A DNA stretch of 42,950 bases from Thiomicrospira microaerophila (GTDB lineage: Bacteria; Pseudomonadota; Gammaproteobacteria; Thiomicrospirales; Thiomicrospiraceae). The notes below the pieces were generated by a model, which was not told the DNA's origin, made no database searches, and worked only from the letters and a program-made list of their open reading frames with translations. The position numbers and the translations under genes are program-made. The stretch spans positions 1 to 42,950 of the forward strand of contig NZ_JYNN01000024.1 in the NCBI RefSeq assembly GCF_000934765.1. The letters are read 5' to 3'. This document shows positions 15,695 through 24,857 of the stretch, piece by piece. Numbering within the stretch: position 1 is the stretch's first letter; every line of letters starts with the position of its first letter.

Positions 15695-16846
15695 TTACTT
15701 ATTGCTAAAGTGCGCATCTATCGCAGCAAAAACAGCCTGCTCAATTTTTTCAGTAAGTGACTCGGAATTGTATTTTTTTGGTATACGAATTTGCAAACTA
15801 CCATTAACTTTTGATGTTTCTCCAACCACCTTGTCTCCAATGCGAATCTTTTCTTTAACAAGTGCCGGTTTAGATGGTTTACTTGGTAAAGAATTGCCAT
15901 CCAGAATGTCGATCATACTTTTGATTCTATCCTGAAATTTGGAGTGGCTTTTTATGAAGGCCGACGCATTTTTTATAAGATTGCTATATTTGGTATCAAA
16001 GTCTTGACCAATGTGTTTGGAGAGTTCATAGCACATTCTAGAGGGCGCTATGTTTAATTCAACGACATCTTTAACGTCGCCAGAGGGTAGTGTTCTTTTT
16101 GATTCGATAATCTCAATAAGAAATTCATTTCTCAACCAAACAGGTATTCTTGAAATGGAGCGCAGTTGGGATATTTTGCCTTCTGATATGCTAAAGGTGC
16201 GGGCAAGCTCAGTGTTGCTTTTAAAAAAACCTTCATTAATCATAAGGTCAAAATTATCGGCTTCTTCAAAATGAGATAGGTCGTCGCGAAAATTCTCTAA
16301 AACCTGTAATTCAGTAAGCTTCTTGTCATCGGCCTCTACCAGAATAGCCACTACATCTATACCAAGAATTTTACAGGCTTCTAGACGACGTCTTCCTGAA
16401 ATAAGTTCAAAGCTATCGGTAAGGCTAGAGGGGCGAACGGTAATGGGTATCGCTTGTCCATTTTCCCTAATGGACTCAACTAGCTCATAAAACTCGGCTG
16501 TCCTAAAAAATATTTCATCTCGATTGGCAAAACGGGTAACAATAACCTGATGAGGATTAAGATCTAGAGTGGCTTTGCTCTGTAAAGTTTTGATTTTTTG
16601 TTCTAGGGTTGCGATAAGATCAGGTGCAATATTCGAGTTTTTTAGGGCGTCTATTTGTTTTTGGAGTTCTATAATTTGATTATTTGCCTCCTCAAGCTTC
16701 ATTTGCGCATCTTTAGCCATATTGCGCCCAAACACAGAGGCGCGATTACCTCTGGATTCTCTCTCTGTCAAGTCAGCAGATAAAGAGGCTTTTTCAATCA
16801 ATGCTTTCTGTTCGGCAAGCCTTTCTTCCTTGGTTTTTCTCGTCAC
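15695..16846 (-). CDS. parB: ParB-family partition protein
   Basis: ParB binds the centromere site and stimulates ParA. The 383-residue protein has an N-terminal charged coiled-coil segment (about 40-95, EEANNQIIELQKQID). The ParB/Spo0J nuclease-like domain follows, with ELISGRRRLEACKILG and LENFRDDLSHFEEADNF. Next comes a helix-turn-helix (FSISEGKISQLRSISRIP). The layout fits plasmid ParB proteins of the P1 group rather than short chromosomal ParB. The start is GTG at 16846, overlapping the parA TAG stop by one base (TAGTG). A cluster of inverted repeats lies immediately downstream. The gene lacks the CCAGGCCTGG palindrome and is AT-rich, suggesting separate ancestry from the flanks. Confidence 0.9.
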   Translation of the reverse strand: MTRKTKEERLAEQKALIEKASLSADLTERESRGNRASVFGRNMAKDAQMKLEEANNQIIELQKQIDALKNSNIAPDLIATLEQKIKTLQSKATLDLNPHQVIVTRFANRDEIFFRTAEFYELVESIRENGQAIPITVRPSSLTDSFELISGRRRLEACKILGIDVVAILVEADDKKLTELQVLENFRDDLSHFEEADNFDLMINEGFFKSNTELARTFSISEGKISQLRSISRIPVWLRNEFLIEIIESKRTLPSGDVKDVVELNIAPSRMCYELSKHIGQDFDTKYSNLIKNASAFIKSHSKFQDRIKSMIDILDGNSLPSKPSKPALVKEKIRIGDKVVGETSKVNGSLQIRIPKKYNSESLTEKIEQAVFAAIDAHFSNK

Positions 16847-18147
16847 TATTTAATCTCCAGTTTAGTTTGTATTTGCCAAAACTGCTTGATTTTGTTTTCA
16901 ATTTCAAGGTGGATTTGCTCTAAATTATCCAGTGATTTTTTAAGGGTTGATCGGCCAATGATATCGGTATTTTGGAGTTCATAGGCTGTTTTGTTAAAGT
17001 CTGATGCAACCGTTATGGATTTAGAAATCAAAAAAGGAGTATTGATTAAAGACTCTCTAAAAATGGCTGAGATCCTTCCACCATTTTGAAGTGCTTCAAA
17101 ATTTTCAGACATTTTGGTTTTTAGTCCAACAACAAAATCAAACTCCTTACTAAAGCCAAAAATTTGTTCTAAATCACTAAAAACGGAAACCATTTGCTTA
17201 AAAAATATGCCAGTTGCTAGTATGTCCAAATGTTGAGCAGGTACAGGAATAACCATAGCATCGGCCGCTTGAATGGCATTTAATGTTGCGTAAGAGTAAG
17301 AGGGTGGGGTATCAATGATGATAATGTCGTAATCGTCAGGGTTGTAGACATCACCAAGATATTCGCCATTATAATGTGTATCAAATTCGGTCGGCCAGTC
17401 TTGTTCTTTAGTGACAAGTGCTTTGGCAAGAATATCAAAAAATGACTCGCCATCCCGTATTTGTCTTGCTGGCAATGAAAACTCAGCTGAATAGACATCA
17501 ATGTTAGCGGGAATGATGTCAAGATTCTGCCAGTAGGTTTTAACTGGGCGCAAGGGCTCGTTGTCAGAATAAAGTGGGTAGAGTGTATTTATCTCATCAA
17601 CATAATAAGCGCCATCGGGTAAGCCTTTATATTCGTATGGTAGAAAGCCCATTAATGAAGTAAAGCTACCCTGTGGATCAGAGTCAATACCCAGTACGCG
17701 ATAACCATTTAATGCTAACCATTGAGCAAGATGGATTGAAACCGTTGTTTTGTTTGCGCCACCTTTAAGGTTACCAATCATAAGCGTATAAGGTTTCTTT
17801 GTATGCTTGGGTCTTCTGTTGGTGTAATTTCCCTTCTGACCATTAGCTTTAAGGTGTTGCCTGATTTTTTCAATTTGATCCAGTGTGAATTTAGCAGGCA
17901 TAGTTTTTTCAATAGTGACCCCCTCTTTTTCAAGCGTTTTTATGGGTGTGACTCTTTCGATAGACTCATCCGCAATAAGGTCGTTAAAAAGCTTTCTGCT
18001 AACACCTACATACTTGGCTGCATCAGAAATTGTAAAAAGTGGACTTTGTTTTACAGCCTCAGGGTTTTTGTATTCAGATGCAAGAATTTCTTCCTGTAAG
18101 CTTTCAACCCGTATAGAAAAGCTCTCTAAATCTTTAAAATTTACCAC
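16846..18147 (-). CDS. parA: ParA-family partition ATPase (type Ia)
   Basis: The protein has 433 residues from GTG 18147, or 436 from GTG 18156. I prefer 18147 because GGAG ends nine bases upstream of it, whereas it directly abuts the other start. Numbering here is from the longer form. A helix-turn-helix (FTISDAAKYVGVSRKLFNDL, 41-60) precedes the deviant Walker A motif KGGANKTT at 131-138. Later motifs are GIDSDPQGS and IIIIDTPPS. An N-terminal DNA-binding domain before the ATPase defines type Ia ParA, which represses its own operon and moves plasmids over the nucleoid. An inverted repeat overlaps the ribosome site. It is the first gene of parA-parB-rep. Confidence 0.92.
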   Translation of the reverse strand: MVNFKDLESFSIRVESLQEEILASEYKNPEAVKQSPLFTISDAAKYVGVSRKLFNDLIADESIERVTPIKTLEKEGVTIEKTMPAKFTLDQIEKIRQHLKANGQKGNYTNRRPKHTKKPYTLMIGNLKGGANKTTVSIHLAQWLALNGYRVLGIDSDPQGSFTSLMGFLPYEYKGLPDGAYYVDEINTLYPLYSDNEPLRPVKTYWQNLDIIPANIDVYSAEFSLPARQIRDGESFFDILAKALVTKEQDWPTEFDTHYNGEYLGDVYNPDDYDIIIIDTPPSYSYATLNAIQAADAMVIPVPAQHLDILATGIFFKQMVSVFSDLEQIFGFSKEFDFVVGLKTKMSENFEALQNGGRISAIFRESLINTPFLISKSITVASDFNKTAYELQNTDIIGRSTLKKSLDNLEQIHLEIENKIKQFWQIQTKLEIK

Positions 18148-18156
18148 GCAGAACAC

Positions 18157-18180
18157 TCCAAATAGATTTGCATATTTGGA
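18157..18180. promoter_or_regulatory. Inverted repeat at the parA start, candidate ParA operator
   Basis: TCCAAATA and TATTTGGA are exact complements separated by eight bases. The site contains the ribosome-binding GGAG of parA on the minus strand. Type Ia ParA proteins repress their own promoters through such repeats; binding here is inferred. Confidence 0.5.
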
Positions 18181-18431
18181 TTATACAAAAAAAGATGGGT
18201 CAATCAAATAAAATGTATATTTTTATTTTTGATTCTGTATATCGGGATGTGGTTGGTAAGCAATTAAAATGTGTTTATCCTGTTTGATTTAAGGATTATC
18301 TGCTTTTGTTGTGCCCGGTTTCTTATTTACATATAGGGTGCATAGTTTGTGCAAGTTAGTCTAAAAAGCTGAATGATTTAACAACAAATGCTAGATTAGA
18401 CGGACTTTAACAAATTGAGGAAGTTTAATTG

Positions 18432-19226
18432 ATGGCAACTTATCAAGATTTAAAAGGAAAACGTGTTTTTATCACAGGTGCATCGAGTGGTATTGGCGCA
18501 GGAATGGCCAAGGCACTGGCTGAACAGGGTGCCAAACTAGTGCTCCATTACTGTAAAAATAGCTTAGGTATTAAAAATACGTTAAAGATAGTCAAAACTA
18601 TTGGAGCAGACGCAACAATCTTGCAGGGGGATTTTCGTGACTATGCAAGTTTGGGTGAACTATTCAACCAGGCCTGGTTGGAATTTAATGGATTAGATGC
18701 TTTAGTTAACAATGCAGGTGTAGTAACCAAATCCACCGCACTGCGAGACATTGAGGGTTTAGCATTTAGTGAAACCCTGGCTGTAAATCTTCAGGCGCCA
18801 TATAGGCTTAGTACTTTATTTGCAAAAGCATGTATTGATGCAGGGCAACCCGGTGTGGTGATTAATAACTCTAGTATTCATGGACAGCAAACTTGTGAAT
18901 GGTTCAGTGCCTACGCGGCATCTAAAGCGGGTTTGGATGCGATGATGAAAGTAATGGCAGTAGAGTGGGGTAAGCATGGAATCAGGGTTAATAACCTCGC
19001 ACCTGGCGTTGTGCCAGTTGAACGTACCTTCGATATTCTTAATCAACCCAAGATGGAGCAAAAATGGGTGAAAACGATTCCTATGGGGCGTTATGGTTCT
19101 GTTGAAGAAATGGGTCAAGCGACAGCCTTCATGTTAAGTGAAGCATCGGCATGGATGACTGGCAGTACGCTTACGATTGATGGTGGGCTCATCGCGCGCG
19201 GAGGATATCCAATTCGTGAAGATTAA
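18432..19226 (+). CDS. Short-chain dehydrogenase/reductase
   Basis: This is a 264-residue SDR-family NAD(P)-dependent oxidoreductase. The cofactor motif TGASSGIGAG is at about 15-24, NNAGVV near 93, and the catalytic tetrad serine and Y-x-x-x-K in SSIHGQQ and YAASKAG. The C-terminus has the usual SGSTLTIDGG-like ending (MTGSTLTIDGGLIARGG). Glucose/ribitol dehydrogenase-like or 3-oxoacyl-reductase-like enzymes share this pattern, so the substrate cannot be named. ATG 18432 follows GAGGA by ten bases; a TTG at 18429 is the alternative. One palindrome copy reads FNQAWLEF. It is an ordinary metabolic gene in the middle of the plasmid-like segment and may form an operon with the lipoprotein downstream. 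Confidence 0.9.
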   Translation: MATYQDLKGKRVFITGASSGIGAGMAKALAEQGAKLVLHYCKNSLGIKNTLKIVKTIGADATILQGDFRDYASLGELFNQAWLEFNGLDALVNNAGVVTKSTALRDIEGLAFSETLAVNLQAPYRLSTLFAKACIDAGQPGVVINNSSIHGQQTCEWFSAYAASKAGLDAMMKVMAVEWGKHGIRVNNLAPGVVPVERTFDILNQPKMEQKWVKTIPMGRYGSVEEMGQATAFMLSEASAWMTGSTLTIDGGLIARGGYPIRED

Positions 19227-19274
19227 AATACACGATCAGACTTGGGACTCTATACTCAAGGGATTAAAAATATA

Positions 19275-20114
19275 GTGCAGAAGAAAAAAATATTTTTAGT
19301 TAGCCTGTTGCTGCTGTTTTTGAGCGGCTGTAGTGTAAAGTTGTTTTACAACAAGCTTGATTGGATGGTCTCGTGGCAGCTTCGCGATTATATTAGTTGG
19401 GATGCTGAGCAGCATCCTATATTCAAAAAGAGTTTGAACGAAGTTCTGGACCAACATCGCCATTACCATTTGCCGGTATATTCATCTCTGGTCATGTCCT
19501 TGCACGATAAGGTGGATAATGGCTGGACACAAGATGATATTGAACAGGTGCAAAATGCAATAACGAGCTCAGTTGATCGACTACTGAGCCAATCAGCTCC
19601 CTCAATCATTCCGTTGCTTAAAAGTCTGGATGATTCACAGGTATATGGTATTGAACAGGGTTTCGAGAAATCTAATCAAAAATTTGTCAAAAAGTTTGTT
19701 CAACCGACCGAGCAGGAGCAGCGGGAAAAACAAGCAAAAAATCTAGTTAAACAAATTCAGCGTTTCACTGGGCGGCTGAATGAAGAGCAATTAGCGCTGA
19801 TTGAGGACTGGTCACAGCGCTACCATTTAATGGGTCATGAGCGGTTAGTTTTACGCCAGGCTTGGCAGGGTGAATTTTTGGGGTTATTGGCAGAACGAAA
19901 TGAACCTAACTTTGTCAATAAATTGACACCCTTATTGGCCATTGATTATCAGGCTAAATCTGAAATATATCAAAATAAAATTGAACAAAATCAGGCTTTA
20001 ATGTACCAACTAATGAGCGAGGTCTCAAATCGTCTTGATAATCGACAACGCCTTAGACTCAAAAGAAATTTAATAAAACTGGCCGATGACTTGAATCAGT
20101 TGGCAGCAGCTTGA
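19275..20114 (+). CDS. DUF6279-type lipoprotein
   Basis: From the GTG at 19275 the 279-residue protein begins MQKKKIFLVSLLLLFLSGCS. This is a textbook lipoprotein signal with lipobox LSGC, so it should be exported and lipid-anchored. An upstream TTG (19242) would put 11 extra residues before the lysines and looks less likely. The mature part, starting VKLFYNKLDWMVSWQLRDYI, fits the DUF6279 family of gammaproteobacterial lipoproteins, whose function is unknown. It is helical and Gln/Glu-rich. It starts 48 bases after the SDR gene on the same strand. Its stop lies at the edge of a dispersed 28-base repeat. Confidence 0.8.
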   Translation: MQKKKIFLVSLLLLFLSGCSVKLFYNKLDWMVSWQLRDYISWDAEQHPIFKKSLNEVLDQHRHYHLPVYSSLVMSLHDKVDNGWTQDDIEQVQNAITSSVDRLLSQSAPSIIPLLKSLDDSQVYGIEQGFEKSNQKFVKKFVQPTEQEQREKQAKNLVKQIQRFTGRLNEEQLALIEDWSQRYHLMGHERLVLRQAWQGEFLGLLAERNEPNFVNKLTPLLAIDYQAKSEIYQNKIEQNQALMYQLMSEVSNRLDNRQRLRLKRNLIKLADDLNQLAAA

Positions 20115-20140
20115 TTGGGTTTAGTCCGACAGGCTCTTAG
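20113..20140. repeat. 28-bp intergenic repeat, copy 2
   Basis: The sequence GATTGGGTTTAGTCCGACAG then GCTCTTAG matches copy 1 at all but a couple of bases. It spans the junction of two convergent genes and supplies the last codons (SLSD and TAA) of the KfrA-like gene. Confidence 0.7.
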
Positions 20141-20903
20141 TGGTATTAAACTGAGTTGTAAGGTTTTGGTTTTCTTTCTCTAAGCGTGCGAGATCTTTAT
20201 TGAGTGCGCGCTGTTCGGCACGTGCTTCAATTAGTTCTGAATGGGTTTGATTTTGAAGTTCGACCAGCTTTTCATATTTTGTCCGTACAGACATACATTC
20301 TTTTTGTTCTACCTGATAACGCGCTTTTTCAATGTTGAGTTTTTGAATTTCATCACGATAGGTGAGGGCCTCGGTTTCATATTTATGCGCACGGGCATCG
20401 GCTGCTTCAATCAGGGTGGTGGCTTTGTCTTGCGCGGCTTGGATTTTATGCGCCGCATCGTGCTCTGCTTGTTTGGCTTGGTTAAGCTGATTCATGAGTG
20501 TGTCTATCTTGGCTTGTGCTTCAGATTGTGTTTGCTCAATGAGTGATTGAGATTGGCTAGTGATCTGGTTGATTTCTTCTTGCTTGGCTTCAAGGAGCTC
20601 GACCAGCTCATTGATCTGTTGTTTTTGTCGTTGCGCAACACCGGCTATTTCATGGGTGCGTTTCTCTACCAGTGTATGAATTTCAGAGGCAATCAGCTTG
20701 GCTATTTCGGTACTGCCGATTTGGTTGGCCATACTGGCGACTTCTTGGTCGCGTTTTTCAAAAAAATCACGCAGATATTTCGATACAGTTTCAGTCTTTC
20801 CCCCAATCACACTCATTACACCGCGCACGGTAGGACGGATGCCGTTGGCTAGCATCTCTGAAGCGGTTTTTTCGACTTGGTTATAGCTCAAGATGGTTTG
20901 CAT
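20121..20903 (-). CDS. KfrA-like DNA-binding coiled-coil protein
   Basis: The 260-residue protein starts with a helix-turn-helix region (about 7-50; NQVEKTASEMLANGIRPTVR, then GVMSVIGGKTETVSKYL) that matches the KfrA N-terminal domain. A continuous coiled coil of Gln, Glu, Lys and Ala follows to the end. KfrA proteins of IncP and IncU plasmids bind their own promoters and take part in nucleoid-like plasmid organisation or partition. A plasmid origin for this segment is therefore supported independently of parAB. A palindrome and GGTAACA repeats lie upstream (20967-21043). The last four codons come from the dispersed repeat, so the original C-terminus may have been altered. Confidence 0.82.
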   Translation of the reverse strand: MQTILSYNQVEKTASEMLANGIRPTVRGVMSVIGGKTETVSKYLRDFFEKRDQEVASMANQIGSTEIAKLIASEIHTLVEKRTHEIAGVAQRQKQQINELVELLEAKQEEINQITSQSQSLIEQTQSEAQAKIDTLMNQLNQAKQAEHDAAHKIQAAQDKATTLIEAADARAHKYETEALTYRDEIQKLNIEKARYQVEQKECMSVRTKYEKLVELQNQTHSELIEARAEQRALNKDLARLEKENQNLTTQFNTTKSLSD

Positions 20904-20966
20904 GGAGTTGCCTATAAAGTTGCTTTATCAAAACGTATATAGCGCATTATAAGCTAAAAATGAAAT

Positions 20967-21043
20967 GGTAACAATTTTTAATGGAAACAATTGTTTCCTG
21001 TTACCCAATATAACAGTACGCTATTCGGGAAGAAGGGGTAACA
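20967..21043. promoter_or_regulatory. Palindrome and GGTAACA repeats, candidate KfrA-like operator
   Basis: A perfect 16-base palindrome, GGAAACAATTGTTTCC, lies at 20983-20998. Around it are GGTAACA (20967-20973), TGTTACC (20999-21005) and GGTAACA again (21037-21043). They lie 64-140 bases upstream of the KfrA-like start. KfrA proteins regulate their own promoters, so these are reasonable binding sites, not proven ones. Confidence 0.5.
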
Positions 21044-21097
21044 GCGATATAGGCTAGTCCATCACGGTTTGTTAGACAGGCGTTACTTTTTGCCGAT

Positions 21098-21125
21098 GAT
21101 TGGCTTTAGTCCGACAAAGTGCTAG
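21098..21125. repeat. 28-bp intergenic repeat, copy 3 (diverged)
   Basis: It starts GATTGGCTTTAGTCCGACA as in copy 1, then reads AAGTGCTAG, so the second half has drifted. It lies between divergent genes, unlike copies 1 and 2. Confidence 0.6.
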
Positions 21126-21243
21126 CCTTGGTTGATTCGTTGCAACCTGATTGCGACATTTAAAACCTTGATTAAAACAGCGCTGAATCGTAAAGTATTA
21201 ACCCTACCAACCGTCGATAGTTTAAAGAAGCAAAGGATAATTG

Positions 21244-24200
21244 ATGCGCAAACTTCCAACAGGTGATTATCTCTATTCCCCCTCTGATTTAACGAGCTTT
21301 ATGCAATCGCCGTTTGCTTCTTGGATGGAGAGGGCGGCAAAAGAGCAGCCTGACCTGCTGGCGCAGAAAGATAAGCCAGACGCACTGATGACGAGTTTGC
21401 AGTCAAAAGGTTATACGCATGAAGCGCGTTTTTATGAACAGATTCAACTAGCCAATCCAAGTTGGCGTGTGATTGATATTTCAGAAGAGATAACGGAGAA
21501 CACGCCGGATAATCAGCAAGCCATCACATTAACTATTGAAGCGATGCAACAAGGCTATGATGTCATTTTTCAAGGTTGTTTAGCGCATGATGGGTTTCGT
21601 GGATTCAGTGATTTTTTAGTCAAATCACCCGGCGCATCGAATCTAGGCGATTACCACTATCAGGTGTGGGACACAAAGTTGTCCAAGTCGGTAAAACCCT
21701 ACTTTTTAATTCAATTGTGTGCCTATGCGCAAATGCTTGAAGCGATTCAGGGCATCAAGCCTGTTCAGGTCTCTGTTGTATTGGGAAATAACCACCAGGC
21801 CTGGTTCAGAACCGATGATTATTATTATGCCTACCTGGCCTTGAAACAGCGTTTTGTTGCGATGCATCAGGCGTTTGATCTTCACCAACCCGCCGACCCC
21901 GCCGATTCAAAAAACTGGGGTGATTGGTCGGATTATGCCAAAAGCCTGTTGCACGCGCGTGACCATTTGATTCAAGTCGCCAATATTACGCGTGGCCAAA
22001 TTGTGAAGCTCAATGCGGCAGGGATAGACACCATGGACGACCTGGCCCATACCCAACTTACGACGATTCCAAAGCTAAAGCCGGAAACCTTCGACAAGCT
22101 CAAAGAACAAGCACAGCTACAAATTGAAACCCGCCAACGCCAAGCCAACGGGGATCTTAAACCGGCTTACCGCGTCATTCAGCCCAAAGCGGACGAGCCG
22201 AAGGGTTTGAGCCTATTGCCGCCGCATTCCGCTTTGGATGTGTTTTTTGATATCGAGGGCGACCCAATGGTGGAGGGCGGTTTAGAGTATCTTTGGGGCG
22301 CGACCTATTTCAATGACCAGGGCGAGCGCGACTTTAAAGACTTTTGGGCGCATGATGCCGACCAAGAAAAACAAGCCTTTGCTGATTTTATCAATTGGGT
22401 TTATCAACGCTGGCAACAAGACCCCACAATGCATGTCTATCATTATGCCCATTATGAAATCGCCGCCATCCGGCGGTTAATGGGGCGTTATGGGGTATGC
22501 GAACATCAAGTGGATGAGTTGTTGCGCCATGAGGTGTTTGTAGATTTATATGCCATTGTTCGCCACGGCCTGCGTATTGGTGAGCCAAACTATTCGATCA
22601 AAAGTGTCGAGCATATTTATCGTGGTAAGCGCGACACCGCTGTCGCCAACGGTGGCGATTCGGTGGTGGTATATGAGGCTTGGCGTGATAATCCTGATGG
22701 TCTGACCTGGCAAGATTCCGATGTGTTAAACAATATTCGGCTGTATAACAAGGACGACTGTGATTCCACCCAAGAATTGGTGGACTGGCTGCGCGACGAA
22801 CAGCAGCAAGCCGGCATTGAATTTGCGCGGATTGAAAAAGAGGACAAGCCGATTGATGAAGAAAAAGTCGCACGGGCAGCCAAAAAGCAAGCCTTACATG
22901 ACGATTTGATGGCGCGCGCCGAGGCTTTAAAAGCAACTGACCCCGCCGAAGCGGCGGTGGCTGAACTCATGGCCCAACTGTTGTTTTTCCATGAACGCGA
23001 AGCCAAGCCGACTTGGTGGAAACTATTTGATCGCATGAGCATGGATGATGCGCAGCTTTATGAAGATGCCGATTGCATTGCCTATGCGCGTCGAACAGAC
23101 CGCGAAGCCTTTAAGCTTAAACCGCGTGACCGCAATCTGTGTTACGAGTATCAAATAGATCCAGAGCAAGAGCTTAAATTGCCGAAAGCGGGGCGCAGCT
23201 ATTATGTGCTCGGTGCAGAGGGAGAAAAAGTCGAAATGGCTGAGTTTAATCCCAAAACCTATCGGTTTTCGTTAAAAAGCAAAACCCAGCCCGCGCAGAC
23301 CCTAACATTAATTCCAGATGAGTTTGTCAATCCACGCCCGATTCCAGAAGCGATTGAAGCGGTGGCGCAAGCGTATTTAGATGAACCTGAATCTCCAACC
23401 GCTTTACTCCGATTTTTGCGACGTGATACTACCCAGAGCCAGGCCTGGTTGAATCAAATTGCCAATGAAGCAAAGAGTGAACAGCGCATCAAATTAATGA
23501 TTCATTTATTGATTGAAATGGAACAGGGTGTGCTCACTATTCAAGGCCCACCGGGTGCAGGAAAAACTTTTACGGCCAAACATCTGATTTTAGCTTTGCT
23601 TCAAGCGGATAAACGTATTGGCATTGCCAGCAATAGTCATAAAGCGATATTTAACCTGATGAAAGCCATTGCAGAATTGGCGCAAAAGCAGGGGCTAGAA
23701 TTCCCGATGATGCATACCAATCAATCCGATCAAGAAGAAGGCGAGTTGCTCGGGATTGCGTGTGTGCAAAATAAAGACCTACCAGGCCTGGTCGCCGAGT
23801 ATGAACAAGGTTTTATGATTGGCACCACCGCATGGGGTTTTGCGCGTGAAGATATGTGTGAGAGTTTGGACTATTTGTTTATTGATGAGGCAGGACAGGT
23901 ATCGCTTGCCAACTTGGTTGGGATGAGTTCTTCGGCTGAGAGTCTGATCTTACTGGGTGATCAAATGCAACTTGGGCAACCAATACAAGGCTCGCACCCC
24001 TCACCGACTGATTTGTCAATTTTAGATTATTTTTTACAGGGTCATCATACAATACCACCTGAATTGGGCGTGTTTTTAGGTATGACATATCGCATGCATC
24101 CTGATGTCAATGACTATATCTCCAACGCCTTTTACGATGGACGCCTTGGCGCTGCGGCGGATTGTGCCAAACAGCGGATAGACTATACCCAGCCCATCGA

Positions 24201-24693
24201 GGGGATAGCAAAATCAGCAGGCCTGGTGCTGGTGGAGGTGGAGCATCAAGGCAATAGCCAAGCAAGCATCGAAGAGGTTGAGAAAATCCTAGCACTAAAA
24301 GATGCCTTAATCGGTCAAACCTTCACCAATCAGAAAGGCGAGCAACGCCCGATTAGCTTGGATGATATCTTGTTTATCGCACCCTATAACTATCAAGTGA
24401 GTTATCTCAAACGTGCGCTCGGATCGCAAGCGAAGGTCGGCAGCGTGGATCTGTTTCAAGGACAAGAGGCGCCGATTGTTATTCTGTCGATGTGCGCCAG
24501 CTATGCCAACGAAACAGCACGGGGTGTCGAGTTCTTGCTGAACCCCAATCGTTTAAATGTCGCGATATCCCGTGCCCAAGCTCTAGCGATTGTGGTGGCA
24601 AGTCCGACACTGGTCGATATAGAACTTGAATCTGAAACTCAGATTCAACTAGTCAACCGATTTGAGATGCTAAAAGCCTATGCAGTGCCATAG
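21244..24693 (+). CDS. TM0106-type RecB-like nuclease fused to a UPF1/Dna2-like helicase
   Basis: The 1149-residue protein has three parts. The N-terminal 270 residues resemble the RecB/Cas4-like nuclease of TM0106 proteins (QVWDTKLSKS then YFLIQLCAYAQ). From about 330 there is an RNase H-like region (VFFDIEGDPMVEGG, later YNKDDCDSTQELVDWL) of the DEDD exonuclease type. The C-terminal half is a superfamily 1 helicase: GPPGAGKT near 768-775, DEAGQ near 881, and the late motifs VDLFQGQEAPIVI and LNVAISRA. Such fusions are presumed DNA-processing enzymes and are often found near defence genes. Three exact palindrome copies and one variant fall in it. ATG 21244 follows AAGGA by six bases. The specific role is unknown. 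Confidence 0.88.
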   Translation: MRKLPTGDYLYSPSDLTSFMQSPFASWMERAAKEQPDLLAQKDKPDALMTSLQSKGYTHEARFYEQIQLANPSWRVIDISEEITENTPDNQQAITLTIEAMQQGYDVIFQGCLAHDGFRGFSDFLVKSPGASNLGDYHYQVWDTKLSKSVKPYFLIQLCAYAQMLEAIQGIKPVQVSVVLGNNHQAWFRTDDYYYAYLALKQRFVAMHQAFDLHQPADPADSKNWGDWSDYAKSLLHARDHLIQVANITRGQIVKLNAAGIDTMDDLAHTQLTTIPKLKPETFDKLKEQAQLQIETRQRQANGDLKPAYRVIQPKADEPKGLSLLPPHSALDVFFDIEGDPMVEGGLEYLWGATYFNDQGERDFKDFWAHDADQEKQAFADFINWVYQRWQQDPTMHVYHYAHYEIAAIRRLMGRYGVCEHQVDELLRHEVFVDLYAIVRHGLRIGEPNYSIKSVEHIYRGKRDTAVANGGDSVVVYEAWRDNPDGLTWQDSDVLNNIRLYNKDDCDSTQELVDWLRDEQQQAGIEFARIEKEDKPIDEEKVARAAKKQALHDDLMARAEALKATDPAEAAVAELMAQLLFFHEREAKPTWWKLFDRMSMDDAQLYEDADCIAYARRTDREAFKLKPRDRNLCYEYQIDPEQELKLPKAGRSYYVLGAEGEKVEMAEFNPKTYRFSLKSKTQPAQTLTLIPDEFVNPRPIPEAIEAVAQAYLDEPESPTALLRFLRRDTTQSQAWLNQIANEAKSEQRIKLMIHLLIEMEQGVLTIQGPPGAGKTFTAKHLILALLQADKRIGIASNSHKAIFNLMKAIAELAQKQGLEFPMMHTNQSDQEEGELLGIACVQNKDLPGLVAEYEQGFMIGTTAWGFAREDMCESLDYLFIDEAGQVSLANLVGMSSSAESLILLGDQMQLGQPIQGSHPSPTDLSILDYFLQGHHTIPPELGVFLGMTYRMHPDVNDYISNAFYDGRLGAAADCAKQRIDYTQPIEGIAKSAGLVLVEVEHQGNSQASIEEVEKILALKDALIGQTFTNQKGEQRPISLDDILFIAPYNYQVSYLKRALGSQAKVGSVDLFQGQEAPIVILSMCASYANETARGVEFLLNPNRLNVAISRAQALAIVVASPTLVDIELESETQIQLVNRFEMLKAYAVP

Positions 24694-24857
24694 CGATTTT
24701 TTCTGTTTCAGTACATCGCAACAGCATGCAAGATAATAACCATTTTTTAATCTGAAGGAATGTGCAGAAGCACGACAAAAAACGGATTGGTGAAACCGAG
24801 CAAAAAGGCTATCTATGCTAAAATACAAAATTATTACACGGTATTAGGTTGGGTCAC

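Larger units (their letters stand above)
20904..21243. other. 340-base promoter region between the KfrA-like and TM0106-like genes
   Basis: No gene is supported. The region between these divergent genes holds operator-like repeats near the KfrA-like gene and copy 3 of the 28-base repeat (21098-21125). The TM0106-like gene has AAGGA at 21233-21237. Confidence 0.5.

Noticed and set aside
22617-23042. 141-codon open frame on the minus strand
   Set aside because: It lies entirely inside the TM0106-like gene, is rich in Ser and Arg as expected of an antisense shadow, and shows no family motif.
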